Shown: positions 24,941-33,531 of the stretch, piece by piece
How positions within the stretch are numbered: the stretch's first letter is position 1
Layout: every line of letters begins with the position of its first letter
Assembly: GCA_024763135.1 (NCBI GenBank)
Contig: JANTGD010000003.1
Span: 1-33,531, forward strand
DNA length: 33,531 nt
Direction: 5' to 3'
From: Thiotrichales bacterium
GTDB lineage: Bacteria; Pseudomonadota; Gammaproteobacteria; UWMA-0217
Program-made: the position numbers and the translations under genes
Notes under the pieces: generated by a model
Databases searched by the model: none
Told to the model about the DNA's origin: nothing
The model's input: the letters and a program-made list of their open reading frames with translations, nothing else

Positions 24941-27669
24941 TTCTCCTGCTTGCGCAACAGCATGGTGGAAATAATGGTGATGGCCAGAACGAAGATTGCC
25001 AGTGCAGCGAAACGGTCACCGAGGTCGCTAAAGCCCAACGCCTTGCTGAACGTGCCCTGGCTGATCACCAGAAAGTGGGTTGTTGGGTAGATCTTCGAAA
25101 ATACCGCAGCTCCGCCTTCCAGTGCGGATACCGAAGAGGTAAGTCCGGAAAAGGCAAAGGCGGGCGTCATCGTAGCGATTGCGGTTCCGAAGATGGCCGC
25201 CACCTGGGAGCGCGTAAATGTCGACATCAACAAGCCTAGTCCGCTGGTTGCTGTTACGTAGAGGAAAGCGCCCAGGCTGATGGCGCCAAGACTTCCCTTT
25301 AATTGCACTCCGAACATCGATACGGATAGCGCCAGTAAGCCGAAAAAGCCGATCATGCTGATGCCTACGTAGGGGAGTTGCTTGCCGAGCAGAAATTCCA
25401 GCCGTGTTATGGGGGTGACATATAGATTGGTAATCGAGCCCAACTCCTTTTCGCGCACGACACCGAGCGCCGTCAGCATGGCCGGAACGAGCACCAGCAG
25501 GATCGCGATGGTGCCGGGCACCATCGCATTAAAGCTTTCAAAGTCCTGATTGTACCGGTAACGCACCTCGACGCTTGCCGCGGCCGTGGGTGAGGCAACA
25601 CCGTTGCGTGTAGCGAGATCGGTGAGGTATTGATAATGCAGGCCCTGCACATAGCCACGAACTGTCTCGGCGCGAAATGGCATCGCGCCGTCAATCCACA
25701 TAGCGACTTCGGGCGAGCGGTTGCGCTTGAGATCACGCCCGAAGCCGGGAGGTATCTCTAAGGCCAGACTGAGTTCGTGATTGCGCATGCGCAGGTCGAG
25801 TTCGGCGTGATCGCGTATGGGTGATCGCTCAATGAAATAACGGGAACCAGAAATATTCTGTATATAGTCGCGGCTCTCCGGTGTCTGGTCGTGATCCAGG
25901 CTTGCGAAACTCAGTGAATCCACATCGAAGGTCATACCGTAACTCAGCAGGATCATGAGCAGCACGGTACCAAACAGGGCGAAGGTGAGGCGGATCGGAT
26001 CACGCCACAATTCGAGGGTTTCCCGCCGCGCCACGCCGAGCATCCGGGGGAGCCTGAAGCCGTGGCGCAGCGGTGGTGCTGCTGGCCGTTCAGTGGCTGG
26101 GGCGATCGGTGCTGTATCGGGTTCAACGCCCGCTGCTTCCTCCAGATAAGCGATGAAGGTCTCCTCCAGCGTGGCGCTGCCGCGCGCATGCTTGAGCGCT
26201 TCCGGAGTATCGCTTGCCAGCACTTTGCCCGCATGCATTAAAGAAATGCGATCGCAACGTTCGGCCTCATTCATAAAGTGGGTGGAAATGAAGATGGTCA
26301 CGCCCTGGCAACGGGAGATATCCATCAACAGCTCCCAGAACTGATCGCGCGCGACCGGATCGACGCCGGAGGTTGGTTCATCGAGGATCAGTATCTCCGG
26401 CTTATGGACCATCGCAACCGCCAGCGACAGACGCTGCCGAATACCCAGAGGTAATTCGGCGGCCAGTGCGTCAGCGTGATCGCCCAGATCAAATCGATCG
26501 ATGAGCTCCTGCACACGTGGCAACACTTCATCTGCGGGCAAATGAAAAAGGCGTGCATGCAATACAAGGTTCTGGCGCAAGGTCAGTTCGGAGTAGAGCG
26601 AGAAGGCCTGGGTCATGTACCCGACCCGCTTGCGGGTATCGAGGTCCTGCGGATCGACAGGTTGGCCGAACAGCTTGGCTGTGCCCGCGCTCGGTGGCAG
26701 CAAGCCGGTGAGCATCTTCATTGTGGTTGTTTTCCCGCAACCGTTGGAACCCAGAAAGCCAAAGATTTCACCGCGCTCAATGCGAAAGGACACGCTATCA
26801 ACGGCTGTAAAATCGCCGAAGCGCATCGTCAGCCCCGCGGCCTCGATAGCCAGATCACCGCCGCTTTCCAGCTGGCGAGGTGGCACAGTGAGTTCGTGGT
26901 GGCCCGCGCGTTTTGACTCGGGCAGGAGGGCTATGAACGCAGAATCCAGGTTACTGCTGCCGGTGCGGGTCTTGAGTTCGTCCGGGCTGCCGGTGGCGAG
27001 TATCTGTCCATCGTTCATCGCTACAAGCCAATCAAAGCGCTCGGCCTCTTCCATGTAGGCGGTGGCAACCAACACGCTCATATCCGTTCTTCGTGCGCGC
27101 AAGCGATCGATCAGCTCCCAGAACTGGCGACGGGACAGGGGATCGACGCCGGTGGTTGGTTCATCCAGGATCAGTAGATCGGGGTCGTGGATGAGGGCAC
27201 AACAGAGTCCCAGTTTCTGCTTCATTCCACCTGAAAGCTTGGCGGCTGGCCGGTCGCGAAAGGGCGCAAGACCGGTACTGACCAGCAGTTCGTCTATACG
27301 CTCGACACGCTCGGCTCGCCTCTGGCCGAACAGTCGGCCGAAGTAGTCCACATTGTCGAAAACCGAGAGTGTTGCATACAGGTTGCGTCCCAAACCCTGC
27401 GGCATATAGGCGATACGCGGCGAGATGGAATTGCGGAATCCGGCGCGGCTCATGTCGCCCTCAAACACCTCGACAGAACCGCTTTGCAGGCGGCGTGCGC
27501 CGGCAATCAGTGCTAGCAGGCTGGACTTGCCGACACCATCAGGCCCGATCAGCCCCACACGACATCCGGCCGGGATGTCCAGTGTGACGTTGTTGAGTGC
27601 GTGGACCTTGCGATAGCGATGGCTTACGTCGATAACGCGAGCAACCGGGGTGGCTGTTTGCCCGTTCAT
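24937..27669 (-). CDS. rbbA: RbbA-like fusion of two ABC ATPase domains and an ABC-2 permease
   Basis: 910 residues, close to E. coli RbbA (911). First NBD: Walker [10 protein letters not shown] (42-50), signature [12 protein letters not shown], Walker [13 protein letters not shown]. Second NBD (about 275-500): Walker [10 protein letters not shown], degenerate signature [12 protein letters not shown], Walker [13 protein letters not shown]. The C-terminal third is an ABC-2 permease: a span around 560-580, an extracytoplasmic domain, then spans after [20 protein letters not shown]. RbbA in E. coli was reported as a ribosome-associated ATPase; its place in an export cluster suggests transport. 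TAATG junction with the HlyD gene. Confidence 0.9.
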   Translation of the reverse strand: MNGQTATPVARVIDVSHRYRKVHALNNVTLDIPAGCRVGLIGPDGVGKSSLLALIAGARRLQSGSVEVFEGDMSRAGFRNSISPRIAYMPQGLGRNLYATLSVFDNVDYFGRLFGQRRAERVERIDELLVSTGLAPFRDRPAAKLSGGMKQKLGLCCALIHDPDLLILDEPTTGVDPLSRRQFWELIDRLRARRTDMSVLVATAYMEEAERFDWLVAMNDGQILATGSPDELKTRTGSSNLDSAFIALLPESKRAGHHELTVPPRQLESGGDLAIEAAGLTMRFGDFTAVDSVSFRIERGEIFGFLGSNGCGKTTTMKMLTGLLPPSAGTAKLFGQPVDPQDLDTRKRVGYMTQAFSLYSELTLRQNLVLHARLFHLPADEVLPRVQELIDRFDLGDHADALAAELPLGIRQRLSLAVAMVHKPEILILDEPTSGVDPVARDQFWELLMDISRCQGVTIFISTHFMNEAERCDRISLMHAGKVLASDTPEALKHARGSATLEETFIAYLEEAAGVEPDTAPIAPATERPAAPPLRHGFRLPRMLGVARRETLELWRDPIRLTFALFGTVLLMILLSYGMTFDVDSLSFASLDHDQTPESRDYIQNISGSRYFIERSPIRDHAELDLRMRNHELSLALEIPPGFGRDLKRNRSPEVAMWIDGAMPFRAETVRGYVQGLHYQYLTDLATRNGVASPTAAASVEVRYRYNQDFESFNAMVPGTIAILLVLVPAMLTALGVVREKELGSITNLYVTPITRLEFLLGKQLPYVGISMIGFFGLLALSVSMFGVQLKGSLGAISLGAFLYVTATSGLGLLMSTFTRSQVAAIFGTAIATMTPAFAFSGLTSSVSALEGGAAVFSKIYPTTHFLVISQGTFSKALGFSDLGDRFAALAIFVLAITIISTMLLRKQEK

Positions 27670-28652
27670 TATGGCAGGCGCACCTGTAATGATTCAGGCC
27701 AGCTGATATCCGTGCCGAGTCGCAGATAAGCGACGCCCGGTACGCCGGTCTTCATAATTGCGCCGTGCTTGGTGAGCAGCTCCGGATCGATACGGACCTT
27801 GACGCGGAACATGAGCTTTTCACGTTCAGTGCGAGTCTCGACTTCCTTGGGTGTGAACTGCGCATCGGGTGAGACAAACGACACGGTGGCTGGAATGGTG
27901 TATTCAGGTATGGCATCGAGCACGATGCGCGCTTCATCTCCGATGCGTAACCGCCCCGCCTGCATGGTTGGCAGGAATATGGTCATGTAGGCGTCGGTTA
28001 GGTTTAGGATGGTTAACACCTTGCCGCCAGACGGAAGCACCTCACCCGGTTCGGCCAGACGATAGAGCACCCGTCCCGCGATCGGTGTTTTCAGCGTGCT
28101 GTCGTCAATACGGGTACGCACCGATTCGACTCGCGCCTGAGCTGCGTCAATTGCCGCGCCCGCGAGCGCAAGCTCAGCCTCTGCCGCAGACAGTGCTGCC
28201 GAGGCCGTCTGCACGGTGGTCTCGCTGCGTTGTAACTGCTCGATAGGGATGTTCCGGTTTTCGTACAGCCCGCGCGAGCGCGCTAGGCTCTTCTCCGCCA
28301 GACTGACTTCGCTTTTCCGCTGGGCTATGACTGCTGCGGCAGCGGTACGTTGTTTTTGTGCCTGTATGACCTGAGCCATTGCCTGACGCAGCTCGGCCTC
28401 CAGTTCGCGCACATCCATCACTGCCAGAACCTGATCTGCACTGACGTTATCGCCTTCTCGAACCTCTATGCTGGACAAGCGTCCCGGGAATTTGGTTGTG
28501 ATGTCGACCTGGGTTGCTTCCAGGCGGCCATTGCCGGATGCGATGCCGGGCGGTGTTTCGGGCGGCTGCAGGTACTGCCAGGTGAGCATGGCGAACACCC
28601 CGAGTACCGCAAGCACAACAAGCGTTACCTTCATCTTATTCATTTCGACCAC
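27669..28652 (-). CDS. yhiI: HlyD-family membrane fusion protein, YhiI-like
   Basis: 327 residues from a GTG at 28652, chosen because AGGAG lies seven bases upstream (an ATG four codons in is the alternative). One N-terminal anchor (about 8-27), lipoyl halves ([20 protein letters not shown] and [20 protein letters not shown]) around a long helical hairpin (about 85-190), then a beta-barrel domain with [20 protein letters not shown]. It should link the RbbA/YhhJ inner-membrane complex to the outer-membrane channel encoded 17 bases upstream. Confidence 0.88.
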   Translation of the reverse strand: MVEMNKMKVTLVVLAVLGVFAMLTWQYLQPPETPPGIASGNGRLEATQVDITTKFPGRLSSIEVREGDNVSADQVLAVMDVRELEAELRQAMAQVIQAQKQRTAAAAVIAQRKSEVSLAEKSLARSRGLYENRNIPIEQLQRSETTVQTASAALSAAEAELALAGAAIDAAQARVESVRTRIDDSTLKTPIAGRVLYRLAEPGEVLPSGGKVLTILNLTDAYMTIFLPTMQAGRLRIGDEARIVLDAIPEYTIPATVSFVSPDAQFTPKEVETRTEREKLMFRVKVRIDPELLTKHGAIMKTGVPGVAYLRLGTDISWPESLQVRLP

Positions 28653-28669
28653 GCTTTCGCTCCTGCTGA

Positions 28670-31039
28670 TTAATTTGGCATCGGTATGCCTTGTTCTGAG
28701 AAATAACGCTCTGCGCGCGCAAACCAGTCAGCCTGGTCATCGCTGGTAAGGAAAAAATCAAAGCGCGCAGCGGCACGCTCCACTTCCATTAAGGTGCGCA
28801 CAAAGTCATAGACTGCAGTTGCGGCCCTCAGGTCGGCCACGAGCGCGGCATTCTGCGCATCCAGTAGATCAAGGACTGACATCGCGCCGCTGGAGTAGGC
28901 ATCACGGACCACAACAAAATTGCTCTCTGCGGCATCGGCCGCTTGTCGTGACAGGCGAATGGCCGTGTAGGCTGCGCGGGTTGTATACAGGGCCGAGCGC
29001 ACGCGTTGTTCAACACGCTCGGCTACAGCCTGTCGCTGTATGCGCAGCCCGCTGAGTTCCTCGTTAGCGCTGGCCTCCCGGGCGGCGCGCGCGCCACCGG
29101 TAAATACCGGTAACGACAATTGCAGCCCAATTGTTGTTTCACTGTCGTCCATACCTGGCAACGGTGCGTTCCCAGCACCATTGCGTGAAAAGGTTTCGGT
29201 GCGGTCTGCACGCAGGCTTAGCGTTGGCTGCCAGTAAGCGCGATTCGCAGAGTCCAGAGTTCGCTCCTGCGCGCGGATGAGGGCGTCAAGTTGGCGTAGT
29301 TCAGGAGCACTGGTGAAGGCATCTTGAACGATGAAGTCGCGCAAAACCCGAAAGCTCGCGGGATTGGCAATGAGCTTAAACAGGCGTTGCTGGCTCGTTA
29401 CGAGGACTGGTTCATTGAGACCGACTTCCAGGGTGGCAACGATGTCTTCCAGCGGTCGATGGAGCAGTGCATTCAGGGCAGTCTCGGCCACCTGTGTTTG
29501 CGCCTGAGCTTCGACAACAGCGCGCTGAGCATTGGCAATTTCGCTTTCCCAACGATAAACCTCGCTTGGTCCCGCAGTGCCGATGCGCCGCCGTCCTCGG
29601 GCCAGCTCTAGATTTGAGCGCGACAGTCGCAGATTGTCTTTCTGGACTCCGCTGTTGGTCTTGGCGCGCAACACGTCGAGGTAGGTTTGGGTAGTCTCTA
29701 GGACGATGTCGAGGCGGACCCGTTCGTACTCTATCTCCCGGGCGCTATGCAGCTGTTTCTGTATATCGAGATTAGCGCGTGCCGGTTCCGAGTAGATGAC
29801 CTGATCAAGCGTGAGCGAACCGCTGGCTGTGTGCTCAGAACGGCCAGGAATAACTGTGGCGTCATCTTCTTCGATCGTGAGGCTGCGACCGCTGAGACCA
29901 ATCTGTGGGAGCAGAGCGGAGCGTGCTTCGCGGATATTCTCTCTGCCAGCGACCACGCCAGATTGAGCGATACGGAGATTGAGGTTTTTCTCCAGCGCCT
30001 GCTCAACTGCGTCTGCCAGCGTTAGGGGTGGTCCGACCGCCTCCGGCTCGTCGTATAACAATTCAGCTTGAGTCAGCAATGGCCACTTCGGCGAAAATCC
30101 GATAGCGCGAGCAGTGCGCATATTGAGCGTCAGCCCTTCGGCTCGTGCAAAGGCGACAGGCAGGTTGCTGGCCTTCTCGCCGAGCAGAATACGGCGCATA
30201 TTCAATGCTACGCGCCGCGCCACCCTGTCCATCTCAAGCGCCGGCGTGATACCAACCAGCAGGCCGCGCGCGACGTCGGTTTTCCCCTCGAAGGCGAAGC
30301 TCGGGAGGCGTCGCTCGATCAGCCCCTTAACCAGCCGTTGATATTCCAGTGATGATAGTGCCGGTAACGGACCGACATAGACTGCCTGGGAGTCCTCCGG
30401 GATGGCCGCAAGAATAGCCATGGCCGAGTCAGATCCGGTCACGGGACTAATCGTAATATCAAGCTCCTGTGCTACCCGAGAAACTTCTTTATTAATACCC
30501 GGGATTGCTTCGGCAATCGCAGCATCGAGCAGCAGTGTCAGCCGCGTGAATGGTACAACCTCCTGGAATGCGCTGAGGTCGCGGAGGATGTCTACGTCCA
30601 GACTGATGTAGCTGAGGTTGCGTTTGCCGCTGGCGCCATCTTTATACGGAATCTTTTGTAGCCCATGGTTGGATATCAACGGAGCGACAACGGGCTTGGG
30701 TAGCCTTTTCCGTAGTGCCGCTACATGGGACCCCAGCGCACCTAGCGTTACAACGACGTCGGTGCGTGGATCTGCGATTGCTTTATCAAGGGCATTGCGA
30801 ACGCCCGCCAATGTGCGATCAGCTTCAAGCTGGAGAGCAGTGGGTGCCTGAATATCGAATTCGCCCTCATTGACAGCGCGCATCTCGTCCAGGAAAACAG
30901 AGCGTAGTGATTGGGCACGCTCTGAAGGGCCGTCTGTCAGGATGGCGACATTGACAACAGGTAGTTGGCGGGCGGCCTGCACAGTAACCGGGAGATTGAG
31001 TACAATCGCCAGAGCCAAAATGACAATCTGTTTTGTCAT
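28670..31039 (-). CDS. TolC-type outer membrane channel fused to an ABC substrate-binding domain
   Basis: 789 residues from the ATG at 31039, preferred because GAGG lies upstream; a start at 31051 would add four residues. Signal peptide (ending VTVQAAR). Residues about 25-320 read as an ABC_sub_bind (PF04392) domain: NVAILTDGPSERAQSLRSVF, a GLLVGITPALEMDRVARRVA segment, and the characteristic ending LTLNMRTARAIGFSP. From about 340 to the end is an outer-membrane efflux protein (OEP) with LADAVEQALEKNLNLRIAQS, an internal repeat (RRRIGTAGPSEVYRWESEIA and AYSSGAMSVLDLLDAQNAAL) and beta-strand/helix alternation. The frame is continuous. First gene of the rbbA operon. Confidence 0.85.
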   Translation of the reverse strand: MTKQIVILALAIVLNLPVTVQAARQLPVVNVAILTDGPSERAQSLRSVFLDEMRAVNEGEFDIQAPTALQLEADRTLAGVRNALDKAIADPRTDVVVTLGALGSHVAALRKRLPKPVVAPLISNHGLQKIPYKDGASGKRNLSYISLDVDILRDLSAFQEVVPFTRLTLLLDAAIAEAIPGINKEVSRVAQELDITISPVTGSDSAMAILAAIPEDSQAVYVGPLPALSSLEYQRLVKGLIERRLPSFAFEGKTDVARGLLVGITPALEMDRVARRVALNMRRILLGEKASNLPVAFARAEGLTLNMRTARAIGFSPKWPLLTQAELLYDEPEAVGPPLTLADAVEQALEKNLNLRIAQSGVVAGRENIREARSALLPQIGLSGRSLTIEEDDATVIPGRSEHTASGSLTLDQVIYSEPARANLDIQKQLHSAREIEYERVRLDIVLETTQTYLDVLRAKTNSGVQKDNLRLSRSNLELARGRRRIGTAGPSEVYRWESEIANAQRAVVEAQAQTQVAETALNALLHRPLEDIVATLEVGLNEPVLVTSQQRLFKLIANPASFRVLRDFIVQDAFTSAPELRQLDALIRAQERTLDSANRAYWQPTLSLRADRTETFSRNGAGNAPLPGMDDSETTIGLQLSLPVFTGGARAAREASANEELSGLRIQRQAVAERVEQRVRSALYTTRAAYTAIRLSRQAADAAESNFVVVRDAYSSGAMSVLDLLDAQNAALVADLRAATAVYDFVRTLMEVERAAARFDFFLTSDDQADWFARAERYFSEQGIPMPN

Positions 31040-31411
31040 GAGCTGCCTCATCAGAGCGAAAATCTACCAGCGCATTTGAAATTTTTATGCGTGGGTATTA
31101 TTTAAACGCCAACCCCATAGAACTGTGCGTCCCAACAGCATGTCCTACTTGAATTCGATGTCCTGTCTCCAGTGAAAGCAACAGAACCAGTATCAAGTAG
31201 AGACACTCTGTATTCTTCGGACTAACCCGGTAAAAACAACAGCTAATTACCATGCTGTCAATATAAGTATAGCAAACAGAATCTGAGATTTTTTCTGAAT
31301 TCAATTCAATCGGTATTAGATCAATGAGACGCAATATTTTTAGAGAATCTCTGCTTGCAGTTATACTTTCCGAACTGGAAAAACAGCATTTAATTGACGT
31401 ATTAAAATTGA
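31040..31411. other. A/T-rich gene-poor stretch
   Basis: Noticeably more A/T-rich than its neighbours. The minus-strand frame 31098-31466 is antisense to tadA and has no family resemblance. It must contain the promoter of the rbbA operon (minus) and of the tadA remnant (plus), but no convincing sigma70 pair was found. Confidence 0.45.
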
Positions 31412-31567
31412 GTGAAAGTAGATCAGGAATTTTCTGCCGGCGATCATCATTGGATGCGTGAGGCACTTGCTCTTACTGAGCAGGTGGCGGCGCAGGGCGA
31501 GGTCCCGGTCGGTGCTGTTTTAGTGCATGAAGGAGAGGTTTTAGGGCGGGGAGCCACTGAAGGATAG
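31412..31567 (+). pseudogene. tadA: tRNA adenosine deaminase TadA, N-terminal remnant
   Basis: 51 codons from a GTG at 31412: HHWMREALALTEQVAAQ, GEVPVGAVLVHEGEVLGRG, then a stop at the repeat edge. This is the standard TadA N-terminus (first about 45 residues). The zinc/catalytic box HAE and the PCxxC box are absent, so no activity is possible. The break coincides with the outer end of the right-hand repeat (31565). TadA makes inosine at position 34 of tRNA-Arg and is essential in most bacteria studied. Confidence 0.85.
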
Positions 31568-31810
31568 GAACTTCAACCCCCTTACTCAACCAGAGCCTGA
31601 CAAAATCTCCCGATTCAGGAAACATCATCTTGTCCCGGCACCGAGCCACCATCCCTTCTTAATACCGTATTCTGGCCGGACCAGTCACCCAAGCATCATG
31701 AAAATGCCGTATTACCACGGAAAACCGCAAACAGCGGGCGCAAAATAACCTGCCGGAACGTTGCTTCACTCAGCATTACTGAGAGTGTCCTGGACTTCGT
31801 TACCACCTCA
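31565..31810 (-). repeat. IS91-like terminal repeat, right copy (246 bases)
   Basis: Direct repeat of 14596-14850, nine bases shorter because of two small deletions. The outer end reads TTGAAGTTCCTAT on the minus strand. Only the 3'-flank sequence and the last bases around the transposase stop are shared; the transposase itself is missing. Beyond it (31811-31915) no transposase sequence is seen. Confidence 0.85.
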
Positions 31811-31915
31811 GCCTTGAGCTTGTCGATCACATCCGGGGCAAGCAGGCAGCGCTTGCTGTGTTGGTGAAAATTCAGCCAGCCACAACCGCCAACAGGGAGG
31901 GAATAGAGCGGCGGT

Positions 31916-33217
31916 TTATCGCTCGGTCAGTGGTTGATATTGGCGTCGGGCGTATCCGGTGTAGAGTTGTCGTGGTCGCCCGATGCGTTGTTGAGGGTCG
32001 TTCATCATCTCTGTCCAGTGGGAGACCCAGCCGACTGTTCTGGCGATGGCGAACATTACGGTGAACATGTTTTTGGGAATACCGAGCGCTTCGTAAATAA
32101 TTCCTGAGTAGAAGTCGACATTGGGGTAGAGCTTGCGCTCGATGAAGTAGTCATCTTGCAGGGCGATGTCTTCCAGTCGTTGGGCCAGTTCGAACAAGGG
32201 GTTGTTGTGGTCGCCGAGTTTGGCCAGCACTTTTTTACACAGTTCCCGAACGATTGCGGCTCGCGGGTCGTAGTTTTTATACACCCGATGACCAAACCCC
32301 ATGAGGCGGAAGTGATCCTGTCTGTCTTTGGCTTTGGCGATAAAACGGTCCAGCTGAGCCGGGTCGCCGATTTCTTCGAGCATATTCAGTACGGCTTCGT
32401 TGGCACCGCCGTGTGCGGGCCCCCAGAGTGACGCAATGCCGGCGGCGATGCAGGCAAAGGGATTGGCTTGCGAGCTGCCCGCTAGTCGAACCGTGGAGGT
32501 GCTTGCGTTTTGTTCGTGATCAGCGTGCAGAATAAACAGGGTATCCAGTGCTTCGACCGCCAGCGGGTCGGGTTCATAGTCTTCACAGGGGGTGGCGAAC
32601 ATCATGTGCAGAAGATTGGCGCAGTACGACAGGTCGTTCCGCGGAAAGATCGAGGGCTGGCCGATATTGTGTTTGTAGCAGGCGGCGGCAATGGTAGGCA
32701 TTTTGGCGATTAGCCGATGTGCCGAGATGTCCCGGTGACGGGGGTTTTTGATGTCGAGAGAATCGTGGTAGAACGCAGACAATGAGCCGACGACACCTAC
32801 CATAATCGCCATGGGATGCGCATCGTGATGAAATCCCTCGAAGAAATTATAGAGGGATTTATTGAGCATGGTGTGGTGGGTAATGATGTCGGTGAAATCT
32901 GTCAGTTCACTTACCGATGGCAATTCACCATAGAGCAATAAATAAGCGGTTTCCACAAAGTTGCCGTGTTGTGCAAGTTGCTCGATGGGGTAGCCGCGAT
33001 ATTCGAGAATGCCGGCGTCACCGTCTATAAAAGTAATTTTGCTTTCGCAGCTGGCGGTGGACATAAAGCCCGGATCAAAGGTCAATAGTGACGCTTCCCG
33101 ATACAGTCGGGAAATGTCAACGGCCGGATCTCCCTGCACTGGTCGGCGTTCAGGCAGCGTGATCGATGTTTGTGTCCGATTATTGGTGAGTGTGTAAGCT
33201 TGTTTGTCTGCCTCCAT
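31916..33217 (-). CDS. gltA: Citrate synthase (hexameric, type I-like)
   Basis: 433 residues. Catalytic residues are in their usual motifs: His269 ([15 protein letters not shown]), His310 ([15 protein letters not shown]) and Asp368 (NVDFYSGI). The N-terminal [20 protein letters not shown] belongs to the NADH-sensitive gammaproteobacterial form. It condenses acetyl-CoA with oxaloacetate in the TCA cycle. AGGA precedes the ATG at 33217. The gene ends 105 bases from the right-hand repeat. Confidence 0.96.
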   Translation of the reverse strand: MEADKQAYTLTNNRTQTSITLPERRPVQGDPAVDISRLYREASLLTFDPGFMSTASCESKITFIDGDAGILEYRGYPIEQLAQHGNFVETAYLLLYGELPSVSELTDFTDIITHHTMLNKSLYNFFEGFHHDAHPMAIMVGVVGSLSAFYHDSLDIKNPRHRDISAHRLIAKMPTIAAACYKHNIGQPSIFPRNDLSYCANLLHMMFATPCEDYEPDPLAVEALDTLFILHADHEQNASTSTVRLAGSSQANPFACIAAGIASLWGPAHGGANEAVLNMLEEIGDPAQLDRFIAKAKDRQDHFRLMGFGHRVYKNYDPRAAIVRELCKKVLAKLGDHNNPLFELAQRLEDIALQDDYFIERKLYPNVDFYSGIIYEALGIPKNMFTVMFAIARTVGWVSHWTEMMNDPQQRIGRPRQLYTGYARRQYQPLTER

Positions 33218-33531
33218 GTGGCTATTCCTCGCTGTATCAGTGTTGCGTAGGCGATCTCTGCGGGTTGACGGGGCGGATCGTTGGCATGGCGTATCGATGA
33301 CAGAGTCATACCTGTTAAATCAGAGTATAGATCACTGCATGCGTAACTGGCCCCTGCAAGCAGCTGTCGCAAACCTGCAGCGCTGCGTGCTTTGTACTAG
33401 TACCTCGTCAATATCATGTTGACGAGACGAGGTACTAGTACACCGACAAGTCCAAACTGTCTATATCAGCGCAAACCCACGCGTACAGAACAAGGCATTG
33501 TTGCGAAGCCATGGTTGTTCCATGTCGAGCA
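33218..33531. other. Upstream region of gltA, with inverted repeat
   Basis: 314 bases to the window edge; contains the gltA ribosome binding site and, further upstream, TATACT (minus strand) as a possible -10 with no clear -35. The inverted repeat at 33393-33442 is the only strong structure. Short minus-strand frames enter from the right edge and stop within 35 codons; not identified. Confidence 0.5.
33393..33442. repeat. Perfect 17-base inverted repeat with nested stem
   Basis: TGTACTAGTACCTCGTC (33393-33409) and its exact complement GACGAGGTACTAGTACA (33426-33442) flank 16 bases. A second stem, CGTCAA/TTGACG (33406-33411 and 33419-33424), can form in the centre, and each outer arm contains the palindrome GTACTAGTAC. 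No T-tract follows, so a terminator is unlikely. It may be a mobile-element end, a cruciform or a protein-binding site. Confidence 0.8.

Noticed and set aside
31324-31461. 46-codon plus-strand frame overlapping tadA
   Set aside because: Different phase from tadA, with no family similarity.
31098-31466. 122-codon minus-strand frame
   Set aside because: Partly antisense to the tadA remnant, low-complexity A/T-rich composition and no recognisable motif.

Overview
The window looks like a chromosomal segment of a gammaproteobacterium with moderately high G+C. The evidence is gene content and order: yebC-ruvC-ruvA-ruvB, then ybgC-tolQ-tolR-tolA-tolB-pal-cpoB, then queE-queC, all on the plus strand, plus a hexameric-type citrate synthase. 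I cannot name the genus from sequence alone.

Region 1 (1-14406) is dense, mostly core chromosome. It opens with the 3' part of a spermidine-synthase-like gene and a convergent Rieske ferredoxin. An overlapping pair follows (2-oxoglutarate/Fe(II) oxygenase-like and alpha/beta hydrolase), then YebC, the Holliday-junction genes ruvCAB, the complete Tol-Pal envelope system, two 7-deazaguanine (queuosine) pathway genes, a YeeE/YedE (TsuA-type) sulfur transporter and a tRNA-Lys(UUU) with a recognisable promoter. Many genes overlap by 4-14 bases, so translation is probably coupled.

Region 2 (about 14430-31810) is accessory and partly decayed. It is bounded by two direct copies of a 246-255 base repeat. 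The left copy is the 3' end of a broken IS91-family (Y2/HUH rolling-circle type) transposase. Next to each copy a gene is cut off exactly at the same repeat end: an unidentified 53-codon C-terminal fragment on the left, and the first 51 codons of tadA on the right. Between the repeats lie an ABC/FtsX/HlyD efflux operon; a DUF4345-like gene with one in-frame amber stop; a 63-residue stump of a CrtI-type oxidoreductase; a toxin-antitoxin pair in toxin-first order; a GH114-like pseudogene; and a five-gene minus-strand export operon. That operon encodes an outer-membrane channel fused to a substrate-binding domain, then YhiI-, RbbA- and YhhJ-like proteins and an isoprenylcysteine-methyltransferase-like membrane protein.

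Region 3 (31916-33531) is gltA on the minus strand, with an upstream region that contains a perfect 17-base inverted repeat.

The strongest candidates for something new are the TolC/substrate-binding fusion heading an RbbA operon, the island flanked by direct IS91-like ends (a layout expected of ISCR-style mobilisation), and the unusual toxin-antitoxin module (reversed order, substituted active-site residue, palindrome over its promoter). All identifications come from reading motifs; no database search was run.
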